47,477 bases of DNA, taken from Seleniivibrio woodruffii (lineage in GTDB: Bacteria; Chrysiogenota; Deferribacteres; Deferribacterales; Geovibrionaceae). The notes under the pieces are model-generated. The model was not told the DNA's origin. It did not search any database and was given only the letters and a program-made list of their open reading frames with translations. Each line of letters opens with the position of its first letter. Position 1 is the first letter of the stretch. Below, one piece after another: positions 5,987 to 14,313 of this stretch. The translations under genes were made by a program, and so were the position numbers. The stretch lies in the NCBI RefSeq assembly GCF_029267515.1, contig NZ_JAJUIS010000012.1, positions 1-47,477 on the forward strand, read 5' to 3'.

Positions 5987-7537
5987 ATGGCACAGTCAAA
6001 CAACAGGCTAATGATAACCATAACGGTTATGACCGGAGCTATCATCAGCGCACTGGATACAAGCATAGTTAACGTCGCCCTGCCCTATATGCGCGGCAAT
6101 CTGGGCGCATCCGTTGAGGAGATAGCGTGGGTTTCAACCTCCTATATCCTTGCCAACGTTATAATCATGCCCATAATAGGGCTTCTGAGCGCCAGATACG
6201 GGCGGAAAAATTTCTATCTGGTCAGCGTGGTGGTGTTCACCATTACGTCCATGCTGTGCGGTATCGCGTGGGATCTTAACTCCATGATATTTTTCAGGGT
6301 TTTACAGGGTCTCGGCGGCGGTGCACTTATCCCCGTTTCACAGGCGATACTGCGTGAGAACTATCCTCCGGAGAAACAGGGGCTTGCCATGGGCATATTC
6401 GGTCTCGGCGTGGTCATGGGTCCGGCTTTCGGTCCCACACTGGGCGGGTGGCTCACAGACCATTTCGCATGGCCGTGGATATTCTTCATAAACCTCCCTG
6501 TCGGTATAATAAACATAATGCTGACAATGAAATATGTCGAAGACCCTCCCTATCTCCAGCGTAAGAAAGAGAGATGGGACATGGCGGGACTTCTCTTCAT
6601 GGTTGTCGGTCTCGGTTCGCTCCAGCTTATGCTTGAGGAGGGACAGACAAAGGACTGGTTCGCATCCGATTATATCAGGATTCTGTCTGTGACCGCCGTC
6701 GTCGGGATGGCGCTGTTCATATGGCGTGAGCTCACGGCGGAAAAACCCGCGGTGGATCTGCGGCTTCTGAAAGACAGAACCTTCTGTACGGGAACCTTCC
6801 TCGGCGGGGTGCTCGGCATAAGCCTTTTCGCGTCGCTGTTCCTTTTGCCGCTGTTTTTGCAGCAGCTTCTCGGATATCCCGCGTTCGACTCAGGGCTTGC
6901 CATGATGCCGCGAAGTGTTGCCATGGCGTTCTTTATGCCAATAGTAGGAAGGCTTTATACCATACTTGGTGCGCGGGTTCTTATAGCAGCGGGGCTTGCC
7001 ATAAATGCGTTCAGTTTTTGGGAGCTTTCCACCCTTTCGCTGGACGTTGGCTACTGGGACATATTCTTTCCTCAGGTGTGGCAGGGGTTCGGGTTCGGCG
7101 CGATATTCGTTGCGCTGTCAACGGTGACCCTCTCCACAATAGATAAATCGAAAATGACCGATGCTTCGGGACTCTACAACGTCGTACGTCAGGTCTTCGG
7201 TTCGGTGGGCATCGCGCTCTCCGCAACTTTTCTCACCCGCTACGAGACAGTTTACCACAGCTTTCTTGTGGAAAAGATAACCGCAGTGAACGACGCGGCT
7301 CAGAACCTTCTTTCCGGGCTTGGCGGCATGTATTTCTCCGCGGGATATGATGCGGACAGGGCTTCAATGATGAGTATGCAGGCGGTTAACGGGCTTGTGA
7401 CGAAACAGGGTGCCATGATGGCGTTCAACCACGTTTTTCTGCTGGTTGCGCTGCTGTTTCTCGTCAGCCTGCCGCTGGTGCTTCTGCTTAAAGACGAGAA
7501 GAAACCTTCCGCGTCCGGTCAGGTGCACGCGGATTAA
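5987..7537 (+). CDS. EmrB/QacA-type MFS drug transporter (DHA2)
   Basis: This 516-residue multi-pass membrane protein has the size and 14-helix look of the DHA2 drug:proton antiporters. Motif D1 (ALDTSIVNVALP) is in the first helix, motif A (SARYGRKNFY) follows helix 2, and motif C (GVVMGPAFGPTLGGWL) lies in helix 5. With the adaptor and TolC-like channel it should export hydrophobic compounds across both membranes; the substrate is unknown. It is the last gene of the operon and converges with the minus-strand DUF155 gene, overlapping it by 4 bp. Confidence 0.93.
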   Translation: MAQSNNRLMITITVMTGAIISALDTSIVNVALPYMRGNLGASVEEIAWVSTSYILANVIIMPIIGLLSARYGRKNFYLVSVVVFTITSMLCGIAWDLNSMIFFRVLQGLGGGALIPVSQAILRENYPPEKQGLAMGIFGLGVVMGPAFGPTLGGWLTDHFAWPWIFFINLPVGIINIMLTMKYVEDPPYLQRKKERWDMAGLLFMVVGLGSLQLMLEEGQTKDWFASDYIRILSVTAVVGMALFIWRELTAEKPAVDLRLLKDRTFCTGTFLGGVLGISLFASLFLLPLFLQQLLGYPAFDSGLAMMPRSVAMAFFMPIVGRLYTILGARVLIAAGLAINAFSFWELSTLSLDVGYWDIFFPQVWQGFGFGAIFVALSTVTLSTIDKSKMTDASGLYNVVRQVFGSVGIALSATFLTRYETVYHSFLVEKITAVNDAAQNLLSGLGGMYFSAGYDADRASMMSMQAVNGLVTKQGAMMAFNHVFLLVALLFLVSLPLVLLLKDEKKPSASGQVHAD

Positions 7538-8307
7538 TGCTGCTTTAAAAACATCTCGTAAAGGGTGAGCAGTATTTCGAAAACTATCAATATGACTATA
7601 TACCACTCAACACGCAGCGAATGGCTGTTATGCAGCAGCCCAAGCTGCGTTTCGGCGGTGGTGTTTATCAGCCTCAGCTTCTTTTCCAGCGCGTCGTTAC
7701 GCTCTTTAATCTCGTATTCATCCTCAAGACGGGCATAGAATTTTTCAAGCTCGGGATGTTCCCAGAGCACTTCCGGTTTCTCGTGCACCTCAACCCGCCC
7801 TATCATGTTCTGCTGCGCCATAAGGGTTGCACCGATAGTCTTTTTCAGTGCTGCAGAATTTACCTTGCCATGTGAACCGGTCATAAGTTTCTCAGCAACA
7901 GGCTCGGTTTCGCTGAAAACCTCGGACATTACAGATTCGTATCTTTCCAGCATTACGCTCTTTGCCAGTATATCCGCCATCACCAGAACGTGCTCGCGGG
8001 TGAGCGACTGTATGCGCGCCTGCTCGATGCCGACCTCGTCGGTTCCTCCGCCTACCTCAATTGAGATATCTTCACTCTTCTGCACGGCATGTGGGTTATC
8101 CATAAACGGTTTAAGTTCGCTGAAAACATCCTGCCGTTCTCGGTCGTTCAGCCCGACGGTTGCCACGACCCCGAAACGGAACACCACAACCCACTGGTTT
8201 TCGCCCAGCCGGAACGAAAGCGGCAGGTGACTGGTGCGCTCGCCCAGCTCTATTCCTTTGGTCTTTATCTTTTCGCACAGGGAGGTTGCTATCATTGTAA
8301 GGCTCAT
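7534..8307 (-). CDS. RMD1/DUF155-family membrane protein
   Basis: This 257-residue protein resembles the RMD1/YagE/DUF155 family. It has a soluble beta-alpha part (NQWVVVFRFGVVATVGLND), a central helical region with LAKSVMLERYE, and near the C-terminus HSLRVEWYIVILIVFEILL, the family's characteristic RxEWxI segment leading into one membrane helix. In eukaryotes family members act in mitochondria; the bacterial role is unknown. It is 71 bp downstream of the HTH-REC gene on the same strand, so it may be the output or a passenger of the phosphorelay operon. Confidence 0.8.
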   Translation of the reverse strand: MSLTMIATSLCEKIKTKGIELGERTSHLPLSFRLGENQWVVVFRFGVVATVGLNDRERQDVFSELKPFMDNPHAVQKSEDISIEVGGGTDEVGIEQARIQSLTREHVLVMADILAKSVMLERYESVMSEVFSETEPVAEKLMTGSHGKVNSAALKKTIGATLMAQQNMIGRVEVHEKPEVLWEHPELEKFYARLEDEYEIKERNDALEKKLRLINTTAETQLGLLHNSHSLRVEWYIVILIVFEILLTLYEMFLKQH

Positions 8308-8378
8308 ACGCGCTTCCTTGTATATCGTATCTCTGATACAATATACTGCTTTTACAGGAAAAAATTATTAAATTTTTG

Positions 8379-8945
8379 TCAGGCTGTTTCCCGTGTTTTA
8401 TTCAGCATCTTTTCAACGGTTATAAGCAGTTCCTTGAAATCCGCACTCTTCGCCAGCACCTGAACGTTGCTGAACTGTGCTACGACAGGTTCCAGTTCTT
8501 CGGGCAGACGCGCCGTATAAACGATGACGCGCACCTTTTCCAGATACCCTTCGCCGTTGAGACTCTGTAATATTTCAAGCCCGTTCATACCCGGCATACT
8601 GTAATCAAGGATTATTATATCAGGAACAAGTATTTTCAGACTGTGCCCCATTTCAAAGGCGTTCGCCGCCGTGTTCACCGTTATCTGGGGAAAACGCTGG
8701 AAGAGCCTTTTAAGGGAGTTGAGCATATTCGGTTCGTCGTCAACAATCAGAACCTTTATGCCGCTTGTTTTAAAAACGTCGGGCACAAACCTTCCTTCCG
8801 ACATGAGATAGCTCTCTATACCTGCGGCGGATATATATGTAACCCCGTCCCTGTCCTCTGCGGTCAGAATACCAAGAGAGATAAGCTCTCTCAGCTTTGC
8901 CGCCTTGATTCCTGTAACAAGTTCAACATAAGACAGCTTAAACAT
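8379..8945 (-). CDS. Response regulator with N-terminal excisionase-like HTH and C-terminal REC
   Basis: The protein has 188 residues in reversed order, output first. Residues 1-52 look like a MerR/excisionase-type winged helix (YVELVTGIKAAKLRELISLG, then GVTYISAAGIESYL). Residues 63-185 form a receiver domain with the acidic pair DD (69-70), phosphoacceptor D114 (IIILDYSMPG), T144 and K166. GGGAGG precedes the ATG. It lies 10 bp after the REC-HDOD gene and may be phosphorylated by the kinase at 10163-11197. It may bind DNA or a protein; no target site was identified. Confidence 0.85.
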   Translation of the reverse strand: MFKLSYVELVTGIKAAKLRELISLGILTAEDRDGVTYISAAGIESYLMSEGRFVPDVFKTSGIKVLIVDDEPNMLNSLKRLFQRFPQITVNTAANAFEMGHSLKILVPDIIILDYSMPGMNGLEILQSLNGEGYLEKVRVIVYTARLPEELEPVVAQFSNVQVLAKSADFKELLITVEKMLNKTRETA

Positions 8946-8955
8946 TGCGCCTCCC

Positions 8956-10161
8956 TCATTTCCCTATGTTCCAGACATCGGTGATGATGTGCACAGTATT
9001 CCTGAGTTTTACTGCATTTAAAATGCCATAGCAGCACTGCTCAATAATTATATCGTCCACATCACCTCCGTTCTCAATAGCGCCAAGTATCCGCACCATT
9101 GCCGAATATACGGCTGATATAACCCGATTTTCATCCGAAACCATTTCCGGTCTGCCAACATAAAGCAGAATTTCCAGTATCTCGAACGGAATGTTGTAAA
9201 GATCAAGAAAACTGCATGTTATGGCGGAACTGTTGTTATTAACGTATCCCATCTCTTTTTCCGACTCTTCAAAACTGCATCCGCATCCTTCGGAAAACGC
9301 CGTGGTTCCGTAATATCTGTCCGGATGATAGCTTAACAGTATCACCTTGCCCACACAGGAGAGCACCCCCAGCGTATTGGAAATGTTTTTGTTGTATTTC
9401 TGCCCGCTGTGCACAAGGCAGTGCTCCACAGCCTTGTTCAGTATAAGCCCGTGGGAAAATATCCGCTCAAGCTCCTTCTCAATGCGCGGTCCTGCACCCA
9501 GCCCCTCGGTAAGTTTATACATCAGGACTATCTCTTTCACGGTGGTCAGACCTATCATGAGTATCGCCTGCTCAAGTGTGGCGCTGCCCTTTCCGCTGTA
9601 AAATACAGAGTTGCCTATCTGAAGTATCTTCGCCGTAAGGGATGCGTCTTTTTTAAAAATGGAAGCTATACGCTCTATGGACTCACCGCTGTTAACAGCG
9701 TCGTCCAGTTCATAATATATTTTCGGGATGCTGGGCAGCTTGTCTATGCTGCTGAAGATGTAGTTAAGTTCCTTATCTTTGACCTGTTTCATAGTCGATA
9801 TTATGTGCAGAACCTTTCCGGCTATGTCATAGTCCGTCCACGGTTTCTTAAAATATGCCATAGACGTTCCCTTGCCGATGGCATAGGTCATGGCATCCGG
9901 TTCCGCATAACCGCTTATGACTGCGCGGAACATATCGGGGTACCTGTCCTTGACAGCTTCAAGCAGTTGAATTCCGTTCACATCCGGCATTCTGTAATCG
10001 CAGAGAAAAAAATCAACGCTGTTCTCCGCCAGAAGAGCCATTGCCTCATGCGCGCTGCCCGCTGTCAGCACGTTGACATCGTGACTGACAAAAAGCCTTC
10101 TGAGAGAAGAAAGAACGTTAGGTTCATCGTCAACGATAAGTATAGTCCCCTGCGTCTGCAT
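8956..10161 (-). CDS. Response regulator with HDOD domain
   Basis: Starting at ATG 10161 the protein has 401 residues. An open extension to 10368 only runs back through the kinase gene and contains no domain; AGAGAGGTG precedes 10161. The REC domain covers about 5-120, with DD (11-12), D55 (FFLCDYRMPD) and K105/K106. The HDOD domain spans about 134-350 (SSIDKLPSIPKIYYEL, LTAKILQIGNSVFY, LEQAILMIGLTTVKEIVL). HDOD proteins are non-catalytic relatives of HD hydrolases used in signalling and motility control. The start lies 1 bp after the kinase stop, so the two are coupled. Confidence 0.9.
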   Translation of the reverse strand: MQTQGTILIVDDEPNVLSSLRRLFVSHDVNVLTAGSAHEAMALLAENSVDFFLCDYRMPDVNGIQLLEAVKDRYPDMFRAVISGYAEPDAMTYAIGKGTSMAYFKKPWTDYDIAGKVLHIISTMKQVKDKELNYIFSSIDKLPSIPKIYYELDDAVNSGESIERIASIFKKDASLTAKILQIGNSVFYSGKGSATLEQAILMIGLTTVKEIVLMYKLTEGLGAGPRIEKELERIFSHGLILNKAVEHCLVHSGQKYNKNISNTLGVLSCVGKVILLSYHPDRYYGTTAFSEGCGCSFEESEKEMGYVNNNSSAITCSFLDLYNIPFEILEILLYVGRPEMVSDENRVISAVYSAMVRILGAIENGGDVDDIIIEQCCYGILNAVKLRNTVHIITDVWNIGK

Positions 10162-10162
10162 A

Positions 10163-11197
10163 TCACACCTCTCTGAAAAGCGGGAGCCTGAAGGTGAAAA
10201 CAGTTTTACCCGGCTCGCTCTCCACATCAAAAGAACCTCTGTGCCTGTGTACGACAACGTCGTAGGAAATATTAAGCCCCAGTCCAGTGCCCTCACCAAC
10301 AGGCTTTGTGGTGAAGAAGGGATCAAACACCCTCTGCATGTTTTCCTGCGGAATACCGGGACCGTCATCTGTAACGGAACAGACTGCCATCCCTTCCTCA
10401 GTCCACGTTTTAACGGTAATATGCCCTTCCGAGTCCCTCTTCTGACCTTTGATCGCCTGCACGGAATTAAGAAACAGGTTAAGAAGCACCTGATTCATCT
10501 CTCCGGGGTTAAACTCGAAATCCGGAAGATCACCTAGATTAAGCTCTATGGCGGCAACAAATTTCGCCTGTGACGAAACTATGGCTGCCGTTGTCTGTAC
10601 ACTTGAGTTGAGACTGGTCAGTTTAAAATTTCCGCCGTCCACCCGCGCAAAGGCAAGCAGATTGTTAACTATTTCCGAGACACGTTTGAAACCGTCGGCG
10701 GATTCCACGAATATATCTTTTGTATCATTAATGATATAATTGATTTTATATTTTGATTTCAGCTCTGCTATCTTCTGTTTCATCATTTCGTCGGCAGCGT
10801 TTTCCAACGCTTCAATATAGTTCCAGACAGAGATGCTGTATGTTCTGAGCGCTTCGAAGTTCCCTGCAACAAAGCCTATCGGGTTGTTAAGCTCATGGGC
10901 TATGCCGGAAGCAAGCTGACCAAGAGCTGCCAGCTTTTCCTGACGTATCATGACGGAACGGGAGGCATAGACGTTTTCGCAGCTTCTGCTCTCCGCATCA
11001 CGAAGAAGCTCCTCCATGATACATATGCTCCGCCGTCCCTTTCTCAGCTCAGCATATGCAGCGGCGACAGATTGTGCGGCGTGCATATTTTCAGGATTGA
11101 CGTACTGATTAATAAGCGATTCTGCATAGGACGTGAAATCTGCAGGAGATTCCGGTCCGGATTCAAGCATACTTATAAACTTAGCCATGTCAGACAT
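10163..11197 (-). CDS. Soluble sensor histidine kinase
   Basis: This 344-residue kinase starts at ATG 11197, which follows AGGAG; the TTG at 11218 would place that Shine-Dalgarno inside the gene. No membrane helix is seen. An N-terminal helical region of about 80 residues has no recognised sensor fold. HisKA carries H101 (GQLASGIAHELNNPIGF), then comes a longer than usual helical insert, and HATPase_c follows with the N box (NQVLLNLFLNSVQAI), G1 (DDGPGIP), F box (FDPFFTTKP) and G2 (GEGTGLGL). The overall style is that of NtrB-like kinases. It is the first gene of a four-gene minus-strand operon with two receiver proteins and a DUF155 protein. The signal is unknown. Confidence 0.92.
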   Translation of the reverse strand: MSDMAKFISMLESGPESPADFTSYAESLINQYVNPENMHAAQSVAAAYAELRKGRRSICIMEELLRDAESRSCENVYASRSVMIRQEKLAALGQLASGIAHELNNPIGFVAGNFEALRTYSISVWNYIEALENAADEMMKQKIAELKSKYKINYIINDTKDIFVESADGFKRVSEIVNNLLAFARVDGGNFKLTSLNSSVQTTAAIVSSQAKFVAAIELNLGDLPDFEFNPGEMNQVLLNLFLNSVQAIKGQKRDSEGHITVKTWTEEGMAVCSVTDDGPGIPQENMQRVFDPFFTTKPVGEGTGLGLNISYDVVVHRHRGSFDVESEPGKTVFTFRLPLFREV

Positions 11198-11247
11198 TGC
11201 TTCGCTCCTGTCTGACAATTATAGCATATCCAGCGAATTAAGCCATA

Positions 11248-11436
11248 TCAGTAAAAGGTTTTCTGAGATTCGGAATGTTCGTGGCATTTTCCGCAGCAGA
11301 TATGTTCGATGCTCTGTTTGTCCTTGGGCTCGTCGTTATCTCCGCCACAGGAGCATTGCCTTACAAAAAGGTAGTACGTAATATAAATGACCGCTGATAA
11401 AACCAATGATATCAGTATAAGAGCATCAGCATCCAT
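11248..11436 (-). CDS. Small Cys-rich membrane protein under Fur-box control
   Basis: The protein has 62 residues when started at ATG 11436, which follows AGGGAGG. One membrane helix (about 4-25) precedes a short tail with Cys28, Cys30, Cys47, Cys48 and Cys51 and several His, enough for metal or cluster binding. The layout resembles the short FeoB-associated Cys-rich membrane proteins, but no feoAB genes are nearby, so the family is uncertain. A near-perfect Fur box lies over its promoter, so expression should rise under iron limitation. The farther in-frame ATG at 11481 would start inside the Fur box and is unlikely. Confidence 0.65.
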   Translation of the reverse strand: MDADALILISLVLSAVIYITYYLFVRQCSCGGDNDEPKDKQSIEHICCGKCHEHSESQKTFY

Positions 11437-11460
11437 TTCTGCCTCCCTTTTCTCAAGATA

Positions 11461-11479
11461 GATAATGATTATCATTATC
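11461..11479. promoter_or_regulatory. Fur box
   Basis: GATAATGATTATCATTATC matches the 19-bp Fur consensus palindrome at every position except possibly the central, symmetric one. It lies 24 bp before the ATG at 11436 (minus strand) and over the expected -10, as expected for an iron-repressed gene. Confidence 0.9.
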
Positions 11480-11500
11480 AACTATGTGTTTTAATGTCAA
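11478..11500 (-). promoter_or_regulatory. Promoter of the Cys-rich gene
   Basis: On the minus strand a perfect TTGACA (plus coordinates 11495-11500) is followed after 15-17 bp by GATAAT/TAATGA, which lies inside the Fur box. Fur binding would block the -10. Confidence 0.6.
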
Positions 11501-11658
11501 GTTTATTTTTTTAAGATATCTCCCGAAAGCGTCCTCTTGCTATACGGACAAAACAGGAATATGATTATTCCTCCGGAAGATGCGCCAGAACAATTTGTTC
11601 TTGTTTAAGGCGGATATATCAGGTAATTTGATGATAACAAAACCGTGCGGAAGAGCTG

Positions 11659-12984
11659 ATGAGCTATACTGAGTTTTTCGAGTTCAAAGAACATCCATTC
11701 AGAATAACACCCGATGTTGAATACTTCTTCGCCAGTCCGAACCATATGGAAGCGCTTCAGTCGCTGAAATATTTTGTGGACTCAGACGAAGGGTTTCTGG
11801 TTATGACCGGAGAACCGGGCACTGGCAAAACCATTACTATGCGCAAGTTCATGAACGAACTGCCGGACACGGTTGAATACGCTTATGTGATGTTCCCCTC
11901 CCTCGAACCGGAGGAGATGTTCCGAGCCGTACTTGAGGATTTCGGCTTCCCCATAGGTGAAAACCAGACAAAGAACGCCCTCTTCGCCGGATTCCGCGAC
12001 TTTCTTACGGAAAAGAAAAGACAGGGCAAAAAGCCGCTTCTCATAATCGACGAAGCACAGAACCTCCCCGCGCGAACACTTGAGGAACTGCGCATACTGT
12101 CAAATCTGGAAACGGAGAAAGAGAAGCTGATACGCTTTGTAATTGCCGGACAGCCGGAGCTTGACTCAAAGCTGAACTCACCTTCGCTGCGGCAGTTGCG
12201 CCAGAGAATAACCCTGCATGTAAGCCTCGACTATATGAATTTCGACGATATGTCCAAATATGTGGCGTTCAGACTTTCAAAGGGCGGATTCCACGGACAG
12301 TACCCCGAAAAGAAATTCTATAAGAAACTGTATTCATATACAGGCGGCAACCCGAGACTTGTAAACCTCGCCATGGAGCGATCACTCATGGCGGCTTACG
12401 TTGACCAGAATAAAGTGCTTTCTTGCAAACACCTTGATTCCGCCGCCGCAAGTCTTAAACTGGAAAGGAAAAAAGATAATATGAACTCAAAATTCTTCCT
12501 CTACACAGGTCTCGCGCTGATAGCCGCAATTTTTATTGCGGGCGCGCTCTTCTATTACGGCACTCTCTACGGAAAACGTCAGGCGGAGATGATGCACCCG
12601 TTGAAAGCTCCCGCGGCTGTTCCTGCCGCACCGGCTACTCCAGCGGATAAACCCGTACAGACTCCCCCAGCGGAACCGGAAAAACCTGCAGAGAAGGTTC
12701 CTCCCGTTCAAATACAGACACCGCCGGCGCCGGTCCAGCAACCGCTTGTACGCGAGATGCCGGAAACCGTTCCGACAGCCTCAAAAACGGGAATAGTCAA
12801 GGCGAATATACTCAATATGCGCGAAAAACCGGACATAACATCCGCCGTTCTTGCAAAACTGCCGCTCAACACAGAGGTGCAGATTCTGCTTGAACGCGAC
12901 GGCTGGCTTAATATAAGCGTCACTGTGAGCGGAACTGAGATAACAGGATGGATATACGGACGCAACGTTGAGATCGGAAGCTGA
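11659..12984 (+). CDS. ExeA/GspA-like AAA ATPase with C-terminal SH3 domain
   Basis: This 441-residue protein starts with YTEFFEFKEHPFRITPD, a common opening of ExeA-type ATPases. Walker A is GEPGTGKT (51-58) and Walker B is LLIIDEAQN (D131, E132). A membrane helix lies at about 278-300, followed by a Pro/Ala-rich linker and then a bacterial SH3 domain (about 375-440, with ANILNMREKPD and GWLNISV), probably periplasmic. ExeA relatives help insert secretins through peptidoglycan, and SH3 domains can bind the wall. No type II secretion or pilus genes are in this window, so the partner is unknown. GGAAGAG precedes the ATG. Confidence 0.85.
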   Translation: MSYTEFFEFKEHPFRITPDVEYFFASPNHMEALQSLKYFVDSDEGFLVMTGEPGTGKTITMRKFMNELPDTVEYAYVMFPSLEPEEMFRAVLEDFGFPIGENQTKNALFAGFRDFLTEKKRQGKKPLLIIDEAQNLPARTLEELRILSNLETEKEKLIRFVIAGQPELDSKLNSPSLRQLRQRITLHVSLDYMNFDDMSKYVAFRLSKGGFHGQYPEKKFYKKLYSYTGGNPRLVNLAMERSLMAAYVDQNKVLSCKHLDSAAASLKLERKKDNMNSKFFLYTGLALIAAIFIAGALFYYGTLYGKRQAEMMHPLKAPAAVPAAPATPADKPVQTPPAEPEKPAEKVPPVQIQTPPAPVQQPLVREMPETVPTASKTGIVKANILNMREKPDITSAVLAKLPLNTEVQILLERDGWLNISVTVSGTEITGWIYGRNVEIGS

Positions 12985-13050
12985 TTTTTTTATTGAAAAA
13001 TTCACTAAGAATTATATTATTTCAAAAAAATAAACTCTTGAAGGTGCAAT

Positions 13051-13296
13051 ATGCCTATATACGAATATTCATGTGCAAAATGCGGTAAAGTCACAGAGAA
13101 GCTGGTGAGCTTCAGCAATGCGGACGATGCTGTTGAGTGTCCTGAATGTCACGGAGAAGCGAGAAGAATAATATCCTCCTCAGCTTTCCACCTGAAAGGC
13201 GGCGGCTGGGCTTCCCAAGGATACGGCAAACAGGCTTCTGCTCCGTCCTGCCCTGCTGCGGGCGGCGGATGCTGCGGATGCCCTTCTGCGAAATAA
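13051..13296 (+). CDS. FmdB-family zinc-ribbon protein
   Basis: This 81-residue protein starts with MPIYEYSCAKCGK, the standard FmdB/CxxC_CxxC_SSSS start, with zinc ligands C8, C11, C30 and C33 and the ISSSAFHLKGGGW segment. The tail is Gly/Cys-rich (GGGCCGCP). The family is widespread and its function is not settled; it is proposed to be regulatory. It stands alone between the ExeA-like gene and a terminator. Confidence 0.9.
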   Translation: MPIYEYSCAKCGKVTEKLVSFSNADDAVECPECHGEARRIISSSAFHLKGGGWASQGYGKQASAPSCPAAGGGCCGCPSAK

Positions 13297-13324
13297 TTAA
13301 CTGTACTTAAAGATGAAAATAAGG

Positions 13325-13359
13325 AAAAAGCCGGATCTTTTCAGGGTCTGGCTTTTTTT
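13325..13359. terminator. Terminator shared by FmdB and hemerythrin genes
   Basis: AAAAAGCCGGATC pairs with GGGTCTGGCTTTTT (two G-T pairs) around TTTTC, followed by a T-run on the plus strand and an A-run on its other side. It can serve both convergent genes. The stop and last codons of the hemerythrin gene lie inside its right arm. Confidence 0.8.
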
Positions 13360-13757
13360 GCGGCAGAGGTCAGAAAATCTCCGAGAACCTTATCGGCGCG
13401 CGAAATATGGCGGCTGAGCCAGCTTCCCATGAATCTCTGCACAAGAAGCGGAAAGGAATGATCCGCACCCTTAGCGGCGTATTCATCGGTTATCTTTGAA
13501 AGCTCCATGCGGAACTCGTCATGCTGAACCGCATGACCTTCGATATCGTGAAAGCGGTATTTTATCATGACCTTTTCTTCGGAAATAAGATGCTTTTCCG
13601 CATATTCGCCAAGAAAATCAAGGGCGAAAATAACATACTGTCTGCCTTCGCCGTTTTTCATCGCATCGGAAAGTTTATTCAGTTCAAAGATGAATTTCTT
13701 TGTACCGCTATCCATGAATGTAATGTTCGTACTGAACTCTTCTCCAAATACCGCCAA
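13341..13757 (-). CDS. Bacteriohemerythrin-like protein lacking the first His ligand
   Basis: This 138-residue protein is the size of a single-domain bacteriohemerythrin, a four-helix di-iron oxygen carrier or sensor. Six of seven iron ligands are present: H56 and E60 (EKHLISEEKVM), H75 and H79 (GHAVQHDEF), and H117 and D122 (WLSRHISRAD). The first ligand, normally His in the DxxH motif of helix 1, is Thr19 (MDSGTKKF). The usual N-terminal Trp is Phe4. The metal site must therefore differ, so oxygen binding is doubtful; sensing or iron handling are alternatives. The gene is monocistronic, divergent from smpB. Confidence 0.85.
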   Translation of the reverse strand: MAVFGEEFSTNITFMDSGTKKFIFELNKLSDAMKNGEGRQYVIFALDFLGEYAEKHLISEEKVMIKYRFHDIEGHAVQHDEFRMELSKITDEYAAKGADHSFPLLVQRFMGSWLSRHISRADKVLGDFLTSAAKKARP

Positions 13758-13855
13758 TTTGAGCCTCGTGAAAATAATGATTATTCTACATCAAACGGGT
13801 TGCATTTCAATACAAAAAATGTAATTTCTTATATAAAGTACATTAAGGAAAAATG

Positions 13856-14299
13856 ATGTCCACATTTGCAAAAAACAAGAAAGCATTCTTTGATTACGAA
13901 ATACTTGAAACCTTCGAAACGGGTGTCGTTCTTGCAGGCACAGAAGTCAAATCTGTCAAAGCAGGAAAGATAAGTATTAAAGAGGCTTTCGTTAAAATAC
14001 TTTCAAACGAGATATGGCTTGTGAACTCTCACGTTGCCGAATATGAACAGGCAAACAGATTCAACCATAACCCCACAAGAAGCCGCAAACTGCTCATGAA
14101 GCGCAGAGATATCGACAGGCTCATCGGCAGGATAAAAGAAGCGGGGCTTACACTCGTCCCCATATCGGTCTATCAGAAAAAGCGCCTGGTAAAAGTGGAA
14201 ATAGCTCTTGCCAAAGGTAAAAAAACACACGACAAACGAAACACCATCCGCGAACGCGACCTTCAGAGAGAACTCGGCAGGGATATGAAACTGAAATAA
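13856..14299 (+). CDS. smpB: SsrA-binding protein SmpB
   Basis: This 147-residue protein is full length for SmpB. It starts STFAKNKKAFFDYEILETFE and contains GVVLAGTEVKSVKAGK, the HNPTRSRKLLMKR loop and KKTHDKRNTIRERD, all typical of the family. It binds the tRNA-like part of tmRNA and brings it to stalled ribosomes. AAGGA is six bases before ATG 13856 and only three before ATG 13853, so the second ATG is preferred. The tmRNA gene is at the far end of this window (47304). Confidence 0.97.
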   Translation: MSTFAKNKKAFFDYEILETFETGVVLAGTEVKSVKAGKISIKEAFVKILSNEIWLVNSHVAEYEQANRFNHNPTRSRKLLMKRRDIDRLIGRIKEAGLTLVPISVYQKKRLVKVEIALAKGKKTHDKRNTIRERDLQRELGRDMKLK

Positions 14300-14313
14300 T
14301 TACAGTTACTATG

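Noticed and set aside
9409-10176. Plus-strand ORF of 255 codons opposite the REC-HDOD gene
   Set aside because: It has no domain, signal or Shine-Dalgarno and mirrors conserved REC and HDOD coding sequence.
10162-10368. N-terminal extension of 69 codons on the REC-HDOD protein
   Set aside because: It runs antiparallel to no signal and simply reads back through the kinase gene; a good Shine-Dalgarno and REC start lie at 10161.
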